From Aspidapion aeneum (taxonomy: Eukaryota > Arthropoda > Insecta > Coleoptera > Brentidae): a stretch of DNA of 64,000 nucleotides. The notes below the pieces were generated by a model. The model was not told the origin of the DNA, searched no databases, and saw only the letters and a program-made list of their open reading frames with translations. The DNA lies in NCBI GenBank assembly GCA_963576565.1, contig OY755038.1, positions 9,067,756 to 9,131,755 on the forward strand, read 5' to 3'. The position numbers and the translations under genes were made by a program. The stretch's first letter is position 1; every line of letters begins with the position of its first letter. Positions 54,152 through 64,000 of this stretch are shown here, piece after piece.

Positions 54152-55124
54152 CAGGGTGTTAATAAAGTATGTCGCCCAACTTCAGAGGATTATTCTATGA
54201 GTCCTTAAAAGAAATCTTTTTATATTATACGCAAATGCTTTCGAGCTTGTTGTTAAAGTTTTAATTTTTTGTTAGTTTTACGAATTACTAAAAATAATAA
54301 CTAATTTTTATGTTATGTAAATGTTCATTATGTGTAAAACAAGTTTGGCATTTTAAATATTGTGATTTTGTTGCTTGAATAAAGCAAACATATCATATTT
54401 TTCAAAATCGGGATATGGGCGATTTCTAGCCGTTTTAGAATAATTTTGAGTGAGCCATTCACAAAAATGACAAGTAAAATGACAATGTCAATTCCACGCT
54501 TTTTGTTCCATGTTGAAGTAAACAAGTTGCTGTGCTACCATCAAATAATTACTATATCATGGTAATTATTCAATTTTATAACTTTTTAACGTTTTTTTCC
54601 TTATTTCTAAATCTTTTAATTAACGCTTTAAAACAGATAAGCTAAAAATCATGCAACTTTTAATATATATTTACGTTGTAAATTTCAAGGTTCGAACAAT
54701 TTTTTTTTTAAATATTAAATATTTTTTTAACCTTAAATCCAAAAAATATTAAAGTTTTATTATTTTAAGATAATAATAGCGTGAAACAAATCTAAATAAT
54801 GTTTAAAAAATCCAGGTCCGTATCTCAAAAACAGAACAATATTTTTAAAAATTGACAACGTCATTATTTTGCTCTAAAAAAGTTGCCAATAAAAGATTTC
54901 TTGCAGAATAAAAATTTATTGCAAAATAACCGAGATACAGAAAATTATTAATAATGCAATTTGTTGAAAAATTTGTATTATCGAAACCACGGGGTATAGC
55001 AAAAATCTGACAACACCATTTTTAAGGGCTGAAACACAGAGCACCGTAAGGTGCGATCAAAAAACCGATATCTTTAATAACAACAGAGTTTCCCATTTAA
55101 TCCCATCGAAAATGGGACACGCTG
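54152..55124. mobile_element. Mariner-like non-autonomous element (tentative)
   Basis: TA then CAGGGTGTTAATAAAGTATG on the left. On the right, GGGACACGCTGT just before TACAG. The CAG(G/C)GTGT ends and TA borders fit Tc1/mariner noncoding elements, but the inverted repeat is short and imperfect. No ORF. Confidence 0.4.
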
Positions 55125-55126
55125 TA

Positions 55127-56029
55127 CAGTTTCCTTAGTTAAATTTCTACGGCTTAAAATACATTTCCGTATAACAATTAAATGCAAGATTATTCTAAAA
55201 TCCTAGCTTTTATTCTGTTATAGCTTTTACTTGTTAAAGCTGCAGTATGTCATAAATCAGGAGCTTTTCATGGAAACGTAACGCTGTGGTAGGTCTCGGC
55301 GCCATTAAATCATTTTATGCCACAATTATGTTATAATATATTATTTAGGGTAAGGGGGTAATGGTGGTTATTATCCCTCCTCCGAAGTTTGGGAAAAATT
55401 AAGGATTTTTCTAGTGTGTCTTCAATATTGCCGAGGGCATACACATACATTCTCACATGTGATACTTGAAGCCAGGACCTTTATTTAATTCTTAATGTTC
55501 CTTTTACGGGTAGACAGGATTTCGGTTACTGCGCATGCGTTAGTTTTGATAGTTTTGGAACATACTTCGATACGTCACTACATTATTTGACAAACTGTCA
55601 AAAGTTTAGGGTTAAACTAGTTGATTGGGTGAAAATGTATCAAATTGTGGATTAAAATTGTAGTTTTTCTAAACCTAATTGTGTGCAGATTTATTGTGGA
55701 CACCATGAAGAGTGTTTATTGGCATTTATAAACCACTCTTAACTTTATTAACAAATTATGAAGTAAAATACAAGTAGTTACCAGGAAACCGCACATGTTT
55801 TACATGAATTATTTCCCATTTTTTACAGGAAAAAACATAATTTGACAGGACAAACGCAAAACACCGCAAAAAGTAAATAATCAACCAATGGCCTCCAGCC
55901 ACACGGCAGCTGTGTGTCTACATGACAAGACACACGCCTGTTCACTTAAAAATTTGCCATTGTTTCCAAAGCTAGCTATGAGGGCTTCACTTTTCGATTC
56001 TTTGAACATTTATTTATTCTTTAACGTAT
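55127..56029. other. Intronic spacer, nothing recognised
   Basis: No ORF or terminus recognised. A short GTGTGTCT/AGACACAC hairpin lies near 55912-55934. Confidence 0.35.
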
Positions 56030-56460
56030 TTGTGTAATGGTAAAAAAATGGGATTTGAAAGTAAATTATCATTTATAAGTTTTTAAATATTTATAAAATA
56101 TTGTTTTCTACCTCAACAAGCATTAATTGCATGCAATACTAGTTTAAGAACAAGTAAAATTTATGGAGACAAAACGACTTGTTTTTAGGCATGATTTTCA
56201 GGATCGCTGTATTTTAATAAAAGTTTTATTCAGCTAAAAGGACAGATTAGCTCAATTAAACTTGTACTAAAATACGGCGATTATAAAAATCATGCTTAAA
56301 CACAAGTCGCTATCTCGTCATAGATTTTACTTATTCTTAACATAGACTTGCATGTTATTAATGTTTGTTAATGAAAAAACAATATTTAAATAAAAATATA
56401 TAAAAACTTATAAATGGTTGAAAATACCACTTATTTTGAATTATCCTTTTGTTACAGTTA
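56030..56460. repeat. 430-bp palindromic repeat
   Basis: Arms mirror around about 56245: ACTTATAAATG, AACAATATTT, AAAACGACTTGT/ACAAGTCGCTAT and CATGATTTT/AAAATCATG blocks recur in inverse. A single arm with the same blocks is at 60100-60290. No coding sequence. Confidence 0.65.
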
Positions 56461-57059
56461 GCCTGAATTCGGAGACCAAATCTGAAAAAACTTTAGCTTT
56501 CAGCGCATATGTACCTCAAAATGTGCTTAAAATAAACAAAATCTGAATAATTTTTTGAATCGTTCATTTTTCAACGCATTGTTCAATTTTTTTTTAAATT
56601 TAAACATCTTAAGGAGCGTCAAAAATTCTATTAATTTTCCAATTTAACTTTTTTCTATCTTTAATAATAACAAAGTTAGCAAAAGTGGACACTTAACTTG
56701 GAACACTCTGTATAGGGTGTAGCGGGTCAACTGAGTTTTTTAACGGACTTTCTTCCAAATACAAAAAATGTTTGGTTTTAATATAAACAACGCACCATTT
56801 CTTTGTATTCCAGAAATGTAAAAAAGATGGGAGGACAATAAAAAAGTAGGCGAGTGTACCTCATTTTTTACTCAATTTTTTACTTATTGAAAGCTTTTAC
56901 ATAATTTTTTTTTACCAGGACTTTCCCTCCTATCATGATCAATCGCCCAGTTTTAAATTGAAAGCATTTTAAACAATCAGAAAGATTCAAGTACCTAGCT
57001 AGGAATCAAACCCAGACCGCCTGTGTGAAGCAAATGTTGCTACTACTACCCTACGGACG
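56461..57059. other. Intronic spacer with tRNA-like element
   Basis: On the minus strand near 57040-56985, CGGTCTGGGTTTGATTCCTAG has B-box character and GTAGGGTAGTAGTAGC upstream could be an A-box relic. Otherwise nothing recognised. Confidence 0.35.
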
Positions 57060-57540
57060 ACGACAAAAATCTTTGTTTAATATTAGTTGTTCCGATATTA
57101 AATTTTTCAGCGATCTTTCCTGCTGATAGATGCTCCTTCTCTGAAACGTTAACAACTTCCATTTTGTGACGTACGCCATTTCAATAAGATCTATTACTAC
57201 CCAACTGAACAATACAAATAAAACACGGCAGTCCCGCCAAATAAAATATGCTGTAAATACGATAGAAGTATTTATTAAAAAAAGAGTTAATTCCCCGGCT
57301 GCAGAGTGCGGTGTTGCCAACATACTACATAATATTTATGTCCATGTCGTGCAGCGCTCCGTCCCGTTGTCAGAGGTAGGGAGGTTTCAAAATTTTTTAA
57401 CCAAAAAAATTTGTCCGTGCCCGGTTACTATAGTGTTCGGTTATAGGAGCGAATTTTACATGTAAAGAAATAGGGAAAAGCTTGGTTCTAACAAATTTGT
57501 CCGCCTAAAGGGAGTGTCCGCTTAATAGGAGGGGTTCCCT
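57060..57540 (-). mobile_element. Pogo-like element fragment, copy 3
   Basis: Homologous, inverted, to 60379-61227: CCTGCTGATAGATGCTCCTT, TCTATTACTACCCAACTGAA, CCCCGGCTGCAGAG, and the terminal AATTTGTCCGCCTAAAGGGA and CGCTTAATAGGAGG. The terminus is degenerate at 57536 (GTTCCCTATA in place of GTTTCACTGTA) and the left end is missing. Confidence 0.7.
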
Positions 57541-59134
57541 ATAAATAAATACTTACTGTAGTGTTCCGTTTAAACTCGTCACCCTGTATAAAAAATCCTT
57601 AAACCCTGTCCAGACATTCGTAATCCCTGTCCAGATAAAGAGACTATGACAACATTTTGTTTTCATAAAAAAATGTCCCGAATTTAAAACGAAAATTTGG
57701 TTTCGTTGTCCCGAAAAATAAATTCTGAAACCTGGTAACTCCATGATGCTCTCTACCCCCCCCTAGCTGTGCCGATAAATTAAAATTCGCAGAAACCTTC
57801 ATTGTTCAGAATTTGTCCGAAAAGGTAATTGATGTTATTTCCCAGCATCCGAATATTAATTAATTTTAAAGAGACGTTATTTGAAACAAGCAATTACTTT
57901 ACTAAGAGTCAAGCAATTTTTGTAGGTTTTATTAAAATTCTTTTGATCTTTATTATAATAATACAATAACAAAAAAACACCCTTTTTGGTTCTTTGTTTT
58001 CTTCAATTATTGATGCTTCCCAGTTAAAATCTAATTAAAGCATTGCTTAAAAAACTTAAAAATTATAAAAAAAACAATTTTGGAAAAACACTCAGTGTGC
58101 AAAACCTTGTAAATTTAACACTGTAATAACACAGATTGCTGATACTTTGTTACGTAACTAACTTCATAACATATACAACAATGTTACATTACTACCACGT
58201 TAAATGACCTCCTTCTGTTACGTAACATTGTTACATTCCAGCATTGCAATGATATACGTAATCACCATATTACTTTTTTTTGTTACATAGAAATGTAAAT
58301 GTTACATAGATACATTATTTTAATAATCATGTGAAATGATATTTTGTAATTTTTTTACGGTATGACCTATATTTACCAAATATCTTGCAACATGTTTTTA
58401 TGTAATTTTTTAGGATAAGATGTCATTTTATAAAAAAATCTGGTATTAACTACCCAGAATACCCAGATAACACATGGACATCTTAAAGATGGCCTTGCAA
58501 AAACGTAAAATTCAATCCTAAGGATGTATCATAATCATATTTATGGAATTATATATTAAATAATTTCTTTCCGTATCTTTTTTTAAAGAATATTCCACAC
58601 CTTTCAGTAAAATTTAAGAAGATAATAAAGGATTTTTTTCAATATCTATTTCTAAGGAAGATTTCACACCTTTCAGGGAAATTTCGCTATAGCACCAAAA
58701 TATGTTGACTAGACTGTGCCATCTAGCGCAAAGAACAGAGATCTTATTTTAATCTATGTTTGTAACACAGAAGTAGCACAATGTGTGTTACATGCTGATC
58801 TCCACAATATGTTTAAATAACGTAAAATAATTTACAACCAGACAATGTAACAGTTAATACCACTTGTTATATGTTACTCTTAGACAACATCAATGATTGA
58901 CGTAACCAAATATTAAACAAGACAATGTAACGAATGTTAATTGTTACGATATCACTATTAATTAACACAACTAGGTAATGTTTTGGCACTTGTTACATGT
59001 GTAACAGGGGCCTGTGTGTGACAGTGGTACTGTCACCTCAAGTGGCCAAGGCTTAAATGTTGTAAGCTACCAACTTAGGCTACAACTTATATAAATTATA
59101 ACTGATTAAATGTTACTATATGTTATTAAATTTA
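57541..59134. other. Intronic region with TGTTAC-rich repeat
   Basis: From about 58120 to 59000 the motif TGTTACAT/ATGTAACA recurs many times in both orientations. The stretch 58860-58990 resembles the sequence just left of the pogo-like element at 60379. No coding sequence. A mobile element with subterminal repeats is likely but no boundaries were found. Confidence 0.4.
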
Positions 59135-59585
59135 CACGATCTCGAAAGGGAATTTGGCGGTTCTTGGAGGAAAAGTATGCTATAAACGTTTTTCTCAAAT
59201 GTATAACTACTGTAGGATAATCATACATACCTTTTCAATTTTCTTCCTGTAGCTTCACACTTTCACTTCTTATATTTATTAGTTGAATATCGACTTTTTA
59301 CTACTATTAAACTTTTGTATTCAAATATTTACACTTCTTAAACTTTTAGGTTTTATAAACCTTTTATAAATTTGTTGTAAATATATATATTTATCAACAT
59401 CTTAAACGTTGATTGAATGAGTGAAACTATTCAATCAACTGTTTAATTTACTTAATATTACTGTTTAGGTTTGGGATATGTTATTAATTAAAAATGCCGA
59501 TTTTAGGGCAACGAATGGTTTGTATTTTGTTGATAAAAAACCATAAAACAGTTTAACACATTATTTCAAAACACTGGAAACAGTA
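59135..59585. repeat. Interspersed repeat, inverted copy of 2460-3045
   Basis: Contains CGAAAGGGAATTTGGCGGTT at the left and ACACTGGAAACAG at the right. Lacks the hAT MITE found in the 2.8-kb copy, so it represents the empty site. Confidence 0.65.
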
Positions 59586-60378
59586 ATAATTAATGACTTT
59601 ACAATCAATAAACTCTAGAAGAAAAGACCAAAATAATTATGAATATTAAAGTTAACAGTTTTATACAATGTTAAAATAATTGATAAATTTCCCCAGCTGA
59701 AATAAAACCCCCCTAAGAAGTGGGAATGAAAGCGTACCAGGCAAAGGCAAACTAAAGAGTAAAGTAAAATCCGACTTTCGAAAGTTTCAGTACTCCGCTC
59801 TCTAGACATTCTCAGTTTGCCGCTAGCTGATTGGGCTAAATCTAAGCTTTCTTTAACGGATTTCTTCCACCACTCTTCTCTACAGACACTCTTCGTTGCC
59901 GTGGTTTGAATCTTAAGCTCTCTCGCATTGGCGAGAAAGACAAAGAGACAAAATACCACCGCAATTCAAAGATGCGTGGATTTAGAAATTCGGTAAAGTT
60001 TAAATCTTACAGTGTGTTCCTTAAAAGTTGAAAATAGTTTACCAAATTTGTTTCCAGTTACAAAATATGAATTATGTTGATGTTAGTGGCTCAAAGGACA
60101 TATTAGCCGAATACAACTTTTATTAAAATACAGCGAACCTGAAAACATGCCTAAAAACAAGTCGCCGAGTTGCCATAAATTTTACTTAATCTTAACCTAG
60201 TCTTGCATATAATTAATGCTTGTTGATGTCAAAACAATATTTAATTAAAAAACTTATAAATGGCAAAAATACCATTTATGCTCAAATCCCGTTTTGTTAC
60301 ACATGTTACTCTTAAACCACATGGGCGATTAACGTAACAAAATTTACAACGAGGCAATTAAACGAAAATTAATTGTAT
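59586..60378. other. Unassigned ORF and repeat arm
   Basis: A minus-strand frame of 114 codons (59959-59615) has EEWWKKSVKESLDLAQSASG in a compositionally complex section, but I recognise no family; both the N-terminal and C-terminal ends look like non-coding translation. 60100-60290 is one arm of the 56-kb palindrome. 60295-60378 resembles 58860-58990. Confidence 0.3.
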
Positions 60379-61227
60379 ACAGTGAAACCTCTCCTTACGG
60401 ACACCTCTATTAAGCAAACACTCCCGTTAGGCGGACAAATTTGTTGGAGTCATGCTTTTTCCTATGTCTTTACATGTAAAATTCACTTCTATAAACGGAC
60501 ACAGTAATAACAGTACTAGAACAATTTTTTTGGTAAAAAAATTCTGAAACCTTCCTTAACCGGCCGCGAACCTCTGAAAACGGGACGTAGCGTTGCAAGA
60601 CATGGGCACTCTGCAGCCGGGGAATTACCTCTTTCCGTTTTAATGCGGAGACGAAATACTTCTGTCGTATTTACTGTAGTAGGTACGTGGATCGTAATGA
60701 TTAAGGCACTAATTATTTATTTAACATACTTTATTAAGTTAAAAAACCGTACAAACAATTACAGGATGCCAACAATATTTTATTATTTTATTCCGGCATT
60801 TTATGTACTCTTGTGCCATCTTGAGTGAATCTACTAAAGTTACTTTTCAAAGATTATTCACTAAATTACAGAATTCTATGCTTCTGAATCGATAATACAG
60901 AATTGGAGAACTTCAACAATTTTTATTCAGCGGGACTGCTGTGTTTTATTTTTAATATTCAGTTGGGTAGTAATAGATCTCTTTGAAATGCCGCCTAGTA
61001 AAAAACTTCTTAGTTTACGTGAAAAAATGGACTTGTTAACGTTTCGGAGAAGGAACATCTATCAGCACGAAAGATCGCTATAGAATGTAATATCAGAAAA
61101 CTCAAGCAGCGAAAATTGTTCATAAATATATATTAAAATTTCGCAGTTCTCTCTCATAAGCGGACACCTCCAATAAGCGGACAAAATCGACGAAACCGTG
61201 AGTGTCTGCTTATAGGAGGTTTCACTG
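60379..61227. mobile_element. 849-bp pogo-like element
   Basis: Inverted termini CAGTGAAACCTCTCCTTACG and GGAGGTTTCACTG are bounded by TA (TATA on both sides). Subterminal GCGGACA/TGTCCGC repeats. Near the right end (60988-61110, plus) is a relic of a CENP-B/pogo-type transposase N-terminus: MPPSKKLLSLREKMDLLT, then a shifted SEKEHLSARKIAI. The rest of the transposase is absent. It lies 93 bp upstream of the second RGK exon. Confidence 0.82.
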
Positions 61228-61320
61228 TATATACATCCTGGGCTTGTATTGTCTAAAGTGGTATACGCCATAAAGCTGTAAATACAGAAGCTTGCTAAAA
61301 ATTTTATTTATTTGTTTTAG

Positions 61321-61412
61321 ATGACGAAAGTGGAGAAAAGTCCGTATCAGTATTATTGGCCGGGGATGAGTCGGAATTGACGTTTATTGACTTCCCTACG
61401 ACGGATTTGTCG
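61321..61412 (+). CDS. Rgk: RGK-family small GTPase, following coding exon
   Basis: A 92-nt exon, acceptor TTTGTTTTAG and donor GTAAGT. The first 2 nt complete the codon begun at 48988; 30 codons follow and it ends in phase 0. The text DDESGEKSVSVLL-AGDESEL-TFIDFPTTDLS carries on the switch I to G3 region. A canonical DxxG is absent (FIDFPT), as is usual for RGK proteins, whose switch regions deviate from Ras. The rest of the G domain (N/TKxD, SAK) and the C-terminal membrane-binding tail are not found before 64000. A reverse copy of the 48-kb repeat begins 62 nt downstream. Confidence 0.88.
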
Positions 61413-61474
61413 GTAAGTTGTTTTGCCTTTCTAGCAGCACAAATCAACAGCTAAATAAAGAGTTTTCGTAGAAA

Positions 61475-62044
61475 AAATACTCTGCCAATATATGGGCCCC
61501 TAAGCTCACACTAGGTACTATAGTTATAGTGTACGTGTGAGCTAATATAACTAAAAACTGAAATATATTTTATTCAACTCCAGACTAAATTACCTTTTGT
61601 TTGATACCACACAAGCCATGTTTTGACTTAAACTCAAATTTTTGAAATCTACCCCCACCCTTACAAAAAAAAAACTAAAATGTATTTTGTTAAAGTCCGG
61701 ACTCAATTACCTTTCGTTTGATATCACACACGCCATATTTTCACTTAAACTCTAATTTTTAAAATATACCCCCCCTTTTTTTTTAAATAAATTAAAATGT
61801 ATTTTGTTTAACTGCAGACTTAATTGCCTTTCGTTTAATATCACACACGCCATATTTTCACATAAACTCTAATTTTTGAAATCTACCCCCACCCTTTTAT
61901 TTGGTTTGTGTTCGGTGGATTTTGTTCATTTTTAAATAGGACCATCTCGACCCAAGACCCAGCCTAGGTACCAAATTTCATTAAAATCGGCCAAGCGGTT
62001 TTTGAGTTATGCGCGTTGGTCGTTACAGACAGACATACAGACAC

Positions 62045-62079
<35 letters not shown>

Positions 62080-62242
62080 TACAGACAGACAGACAGACAG
62101 ACGGCGCAACAAAAAAGTTTCAAAATCATCTGAAATGCAAAGATATATAAAAAATTTTGAAATCGGAGCAACTTTTTTTTTCTCGAAAAAATTAGGATCA
62201 CCATAGCTCACACTACTATAGTATAGTATATGTGTGAGCTAA
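61475..62242 (-). mobile_element. Hairpin-ended repeat with (TGTC)n core, copy 2, inverted
   Basis: Reverse complement of 47978-48741 over its whole length, including both AGCTCACAC/GTGTGAGCT hairpins, the three GGTGGGGGTA-type units, the microsatellite (62030-62100 as GACA) and the terminal AAATACTCTGCC. Differences seen are mostly single bases, A-run lengths and repeat number. Confidence 0.85.
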
Positions 62243-62375
62243 TAATTCCGTATGATGTCCGGAGACAAGAATAGGACCTAGGCCTGTCGTAAGACTAAAA
62301 GGGCCTCGACTTATAGATAACTGGGGAGTCTGACAACATAAGCATGAAATTCTAACAGTCCCGAGCATTTTCTTA

Positions 62376-63356
62376 TTGGAAACGGCATGTCTAATGCACA
62401 AGAAATTTCAAGGATTTGAAACTGAGTCACATTATGATTTACGAGAGATCAGCCTACCTTTGCCTATACCTAGACTTGCACTTACAAAAATTTCTGTAAT
62501 GAGAGTGTCAAAATTTTTAACAAGTTACCAGTTCAAATTAAAAATATCACTAATTACCCAAATTTTCGTATGGAACTAAAACAATTTGTATTGAACAAGG
62601 CATTCTATAGCCTGTAAGAATTTTACGCCTAGATAGGTTTTATTTTACTTTATAAGTTTTGTATATAATATATATTATATTTTTTTGTTTGTTTTTAAAT
62701 TCGTAAAGATGACTTGGCTTTTCATATTGTGTGTATAATTGTGCCCTGTAAAGGATCGCCTTATTGGCGTTTTATGTACCTATATTTGTTTTTTATTTTA
62801 TATACATATATTTTTTTTTACCTATGCTTAAGTTGTTTTATTTTGTGCTAGTTGTACTTGTACATTTATTTCTTAAATTTTTGTAAACGAAATGTTTGTT
62901 TTCTTTTATATTTTTTTTTGTTTTTTCTAACAATTCATATTTTGACTACTTTTAAACTTTAGACATTAAATTTAGAAATATTAACCTGACGCCGACTATG
63001 ATACCTTAATTTTATCCCAAATTTCATGTTATTACTTGTTTTCTACTTTTACTCTGTTTTGTCTTTATTTATTTGTTTAAATATCTATTTATGTTAACAT
63101 GTGATTGATAATTAATAGTTACAAGTACCTAGTTAGTAGAATCTCCTAGATTTTGTATTTTATATTAATTTTTACACTTATGTCATTATGACTCAAATTC
63201 ATTATTTTTACAGAATTTTATTACTACATTGAGTCAAAATATTATAGTTGTATATTATCAGGTATATAGACATGTAAGTGATATTTTGTTTTATCTATGA
63301 TTGTTAATAATTTTTTTAAATTTGGACAATAAAGCTTATTTTGATTGATTGATTGA
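62376..63356 (+). pseudogene. CR1/Jockey-like retrotransposon C-terminus and 3' UTR
   Basis: The frame 62376-62579 reads HYDLREISLPLPIPRLALTK. In the next frame ESVKIFNKLPVQIKNITNYP and FRMELKQFVLNKAFYSL end at TAA (62616-62618). This is the closing region of CR1/L2/Jockey-type RTs. A long AT-rich 3' UTR follows, ending in GACAATAAAGC and (TTGA)n at 63340-63356, the microsatellite tail of such elements. The rest of the RT is absent. Confidence 0.7.
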
Positions 63357-64000
63357 AGTATGTAATTTTTGGATGTTTCTGACGACACTAAAATTTAGCC
63401 CATAAACCAGTGGCAGTTGCAACGGGGCAGTGCCCTCCTAAAACTAGACAACAAAAAGTATTTTCATTTGATTTATTTAAAAAAAGTTAAATCTTCCCTT
63501 ACGACATGATTGTCTAGTTTTTTTTATTATCTGTGGTTAACAACAAATTGGGTGAACTTTTTTAGCGTGAAAAATTACAAGCCGGCAGCGCCGCGCGGGG
63601 CAAGGTTTCAATTTCACCCGTTTTTAAGCGGTGTATGGGTGGCTGTTCTCGCGCGGGGGCAGGAGGAATGTTTGTTTTAGTTTTAGATAACGTCGGCCAT
63701 ATTCATCGTGCGAAAACGTTCGTTGTCCTTTCTAGTGTTGCCGGTTCTATCCTTAGTGAAGACGTATGAGTTTGTTTTGATTTCGGGTATGTTAGTAGTA
63801 AAAAGCCTTGCCGGTCACGTGTCATTGTTTGTTTTTGTTATCGTTTGTTTATAAAATAGAAATAAATACCGTCGACATAATTAACTGTGCAAATTTAAAA
63901 ACGTTGACATATGAACTTCGATTACAAATAAATCTATATATACAGGGTGTCCCAGACCACCCGTGCACCCCTTTTAAAACGTAGGGAATGGATTTTTTCA
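63357..64000. other. hAT-like terminus and mariner-like terminus at window end
   Basis: CAGTGGCAGTTGCAACGGGG at 63408 looks like a hAT left end; its partner is not in the window. TA plus CAGGGTGTCCCAGACCACC at 63943 looks like a mariner-type left end that continues past 64000. Between them 63575-63700 is GC-rich without a recognisable ORF. Confidence 0.4.

Larger units (their letters stand above)
48989..61320 (+). other. RGK intron (phase 1), 12,332 nt
   Basis: Donor GTAAGA at 48989 and acceptor TTTGTTTTAG at 61311-61320. The split codon is G|AT (Asp). The intron is filled with transposon sequence: R1/I-like retroelement, hAT elements, pogo-like elements and mariner-like elements. No alternative exon was recognised in it. 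Confidence 0.8.

Noticed and set aside
61413..64000. Search for the next RGK exon (NKxD and SAK boxes)
   Set aside because: No matching text found; this stretch holds the inverted repeat and a CR1/Jockey-like 3' end.
1..64000. Bacterial-style defence island, operon or integrated virus
   Set aside because: No co-directional gene clusters, ribosome-binding sites, capsid or replication genes; all recognisable coding text is RGK exons or transposon relics.

Overview
This window is AT-rich arthropod nuclear DNA, most likely from an insect with a large, repeat-laden genome. The evidence is spliced coding exons with canonical AG/GT borders, RTE-, Jockey- and R1/I-type non-LTR retrotransposons, Tc1/mariner, pogo, hAT and Transib-type DNA transposons, and no prokaryotic gene organisation. 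The mix of repeats would suit a beetle, but that is only a guess.

The one host gene I can support is on the + strand: two coding exons, 48777-48988 and 61321-61412, of an RGK-family (Rad/Gem/Kir-like) small GTPase. They encode a Ser/Ala-rich lead-in, the P-loop and the divergent switch I/G3 region. Their phases fit each other (phase-1 intron of 12,332 nt). Upstream exons and the rest of the G domain are not visible and presumably lie outside the window.

Layout. 0.6-2.0 kb: Jockey-like and R1/I-like relics (-). 2.4-7.3 kb: short hAT elements, an RTE relic (+) and a TIR element. 7.7-9.6 kb: tandem array of about 172-bp units, split by a 5'-truncated RTE copy with a 10-bp target duplication. 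9.6-11.8 kb: decayed foldback element. 12.0-13.9 kb: RTE copy split by a hAT MITE and a pogo-like MITE. 14.5-15.2 kb: TTAA-flanked element with another hAT MITE. 16.4-18.4 kb: mariner-like element with long TIRs and a broken transposase. 19.1-21.9 kb: RTE relic split by a 2.46-kb hAT-type element. 21.9-23.1 kb: second mariner-like relic. 24.2-29.3 kb: nest of mariner pieces, a palindromic hAT-like foldback carrying an orphan ORF, and a Transib-type element. 29.5-39.7 kb: pogo fragment, Jockey and RTE relics. 39.8-42.3 kb: degenerate tandem repeat. 43.4-47.8 kb: chimeric hAT element, mariner relic, tyrosine-recombinase relic, and a single copy of the unit that makes up the foldback. 48-62 kb: RGK exons and their repeat-filled intron. 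62.3-64 kb: CR1/Jockey-like 3' end and further transposon termini.

The most notable arrangement is that the two RGK exons are bracketed, within 35 and 62 nt of the splice sites, by two nearly identical ~765-bp repeats in opposite orientation. That geometry favours exon circularisation or RNA editing. No defence system, operon, CRISPR array or rRNA was seen. Coordinates of repeats were read by eye from terminal motifs and target-site duplications; those without a duplication are approximate.
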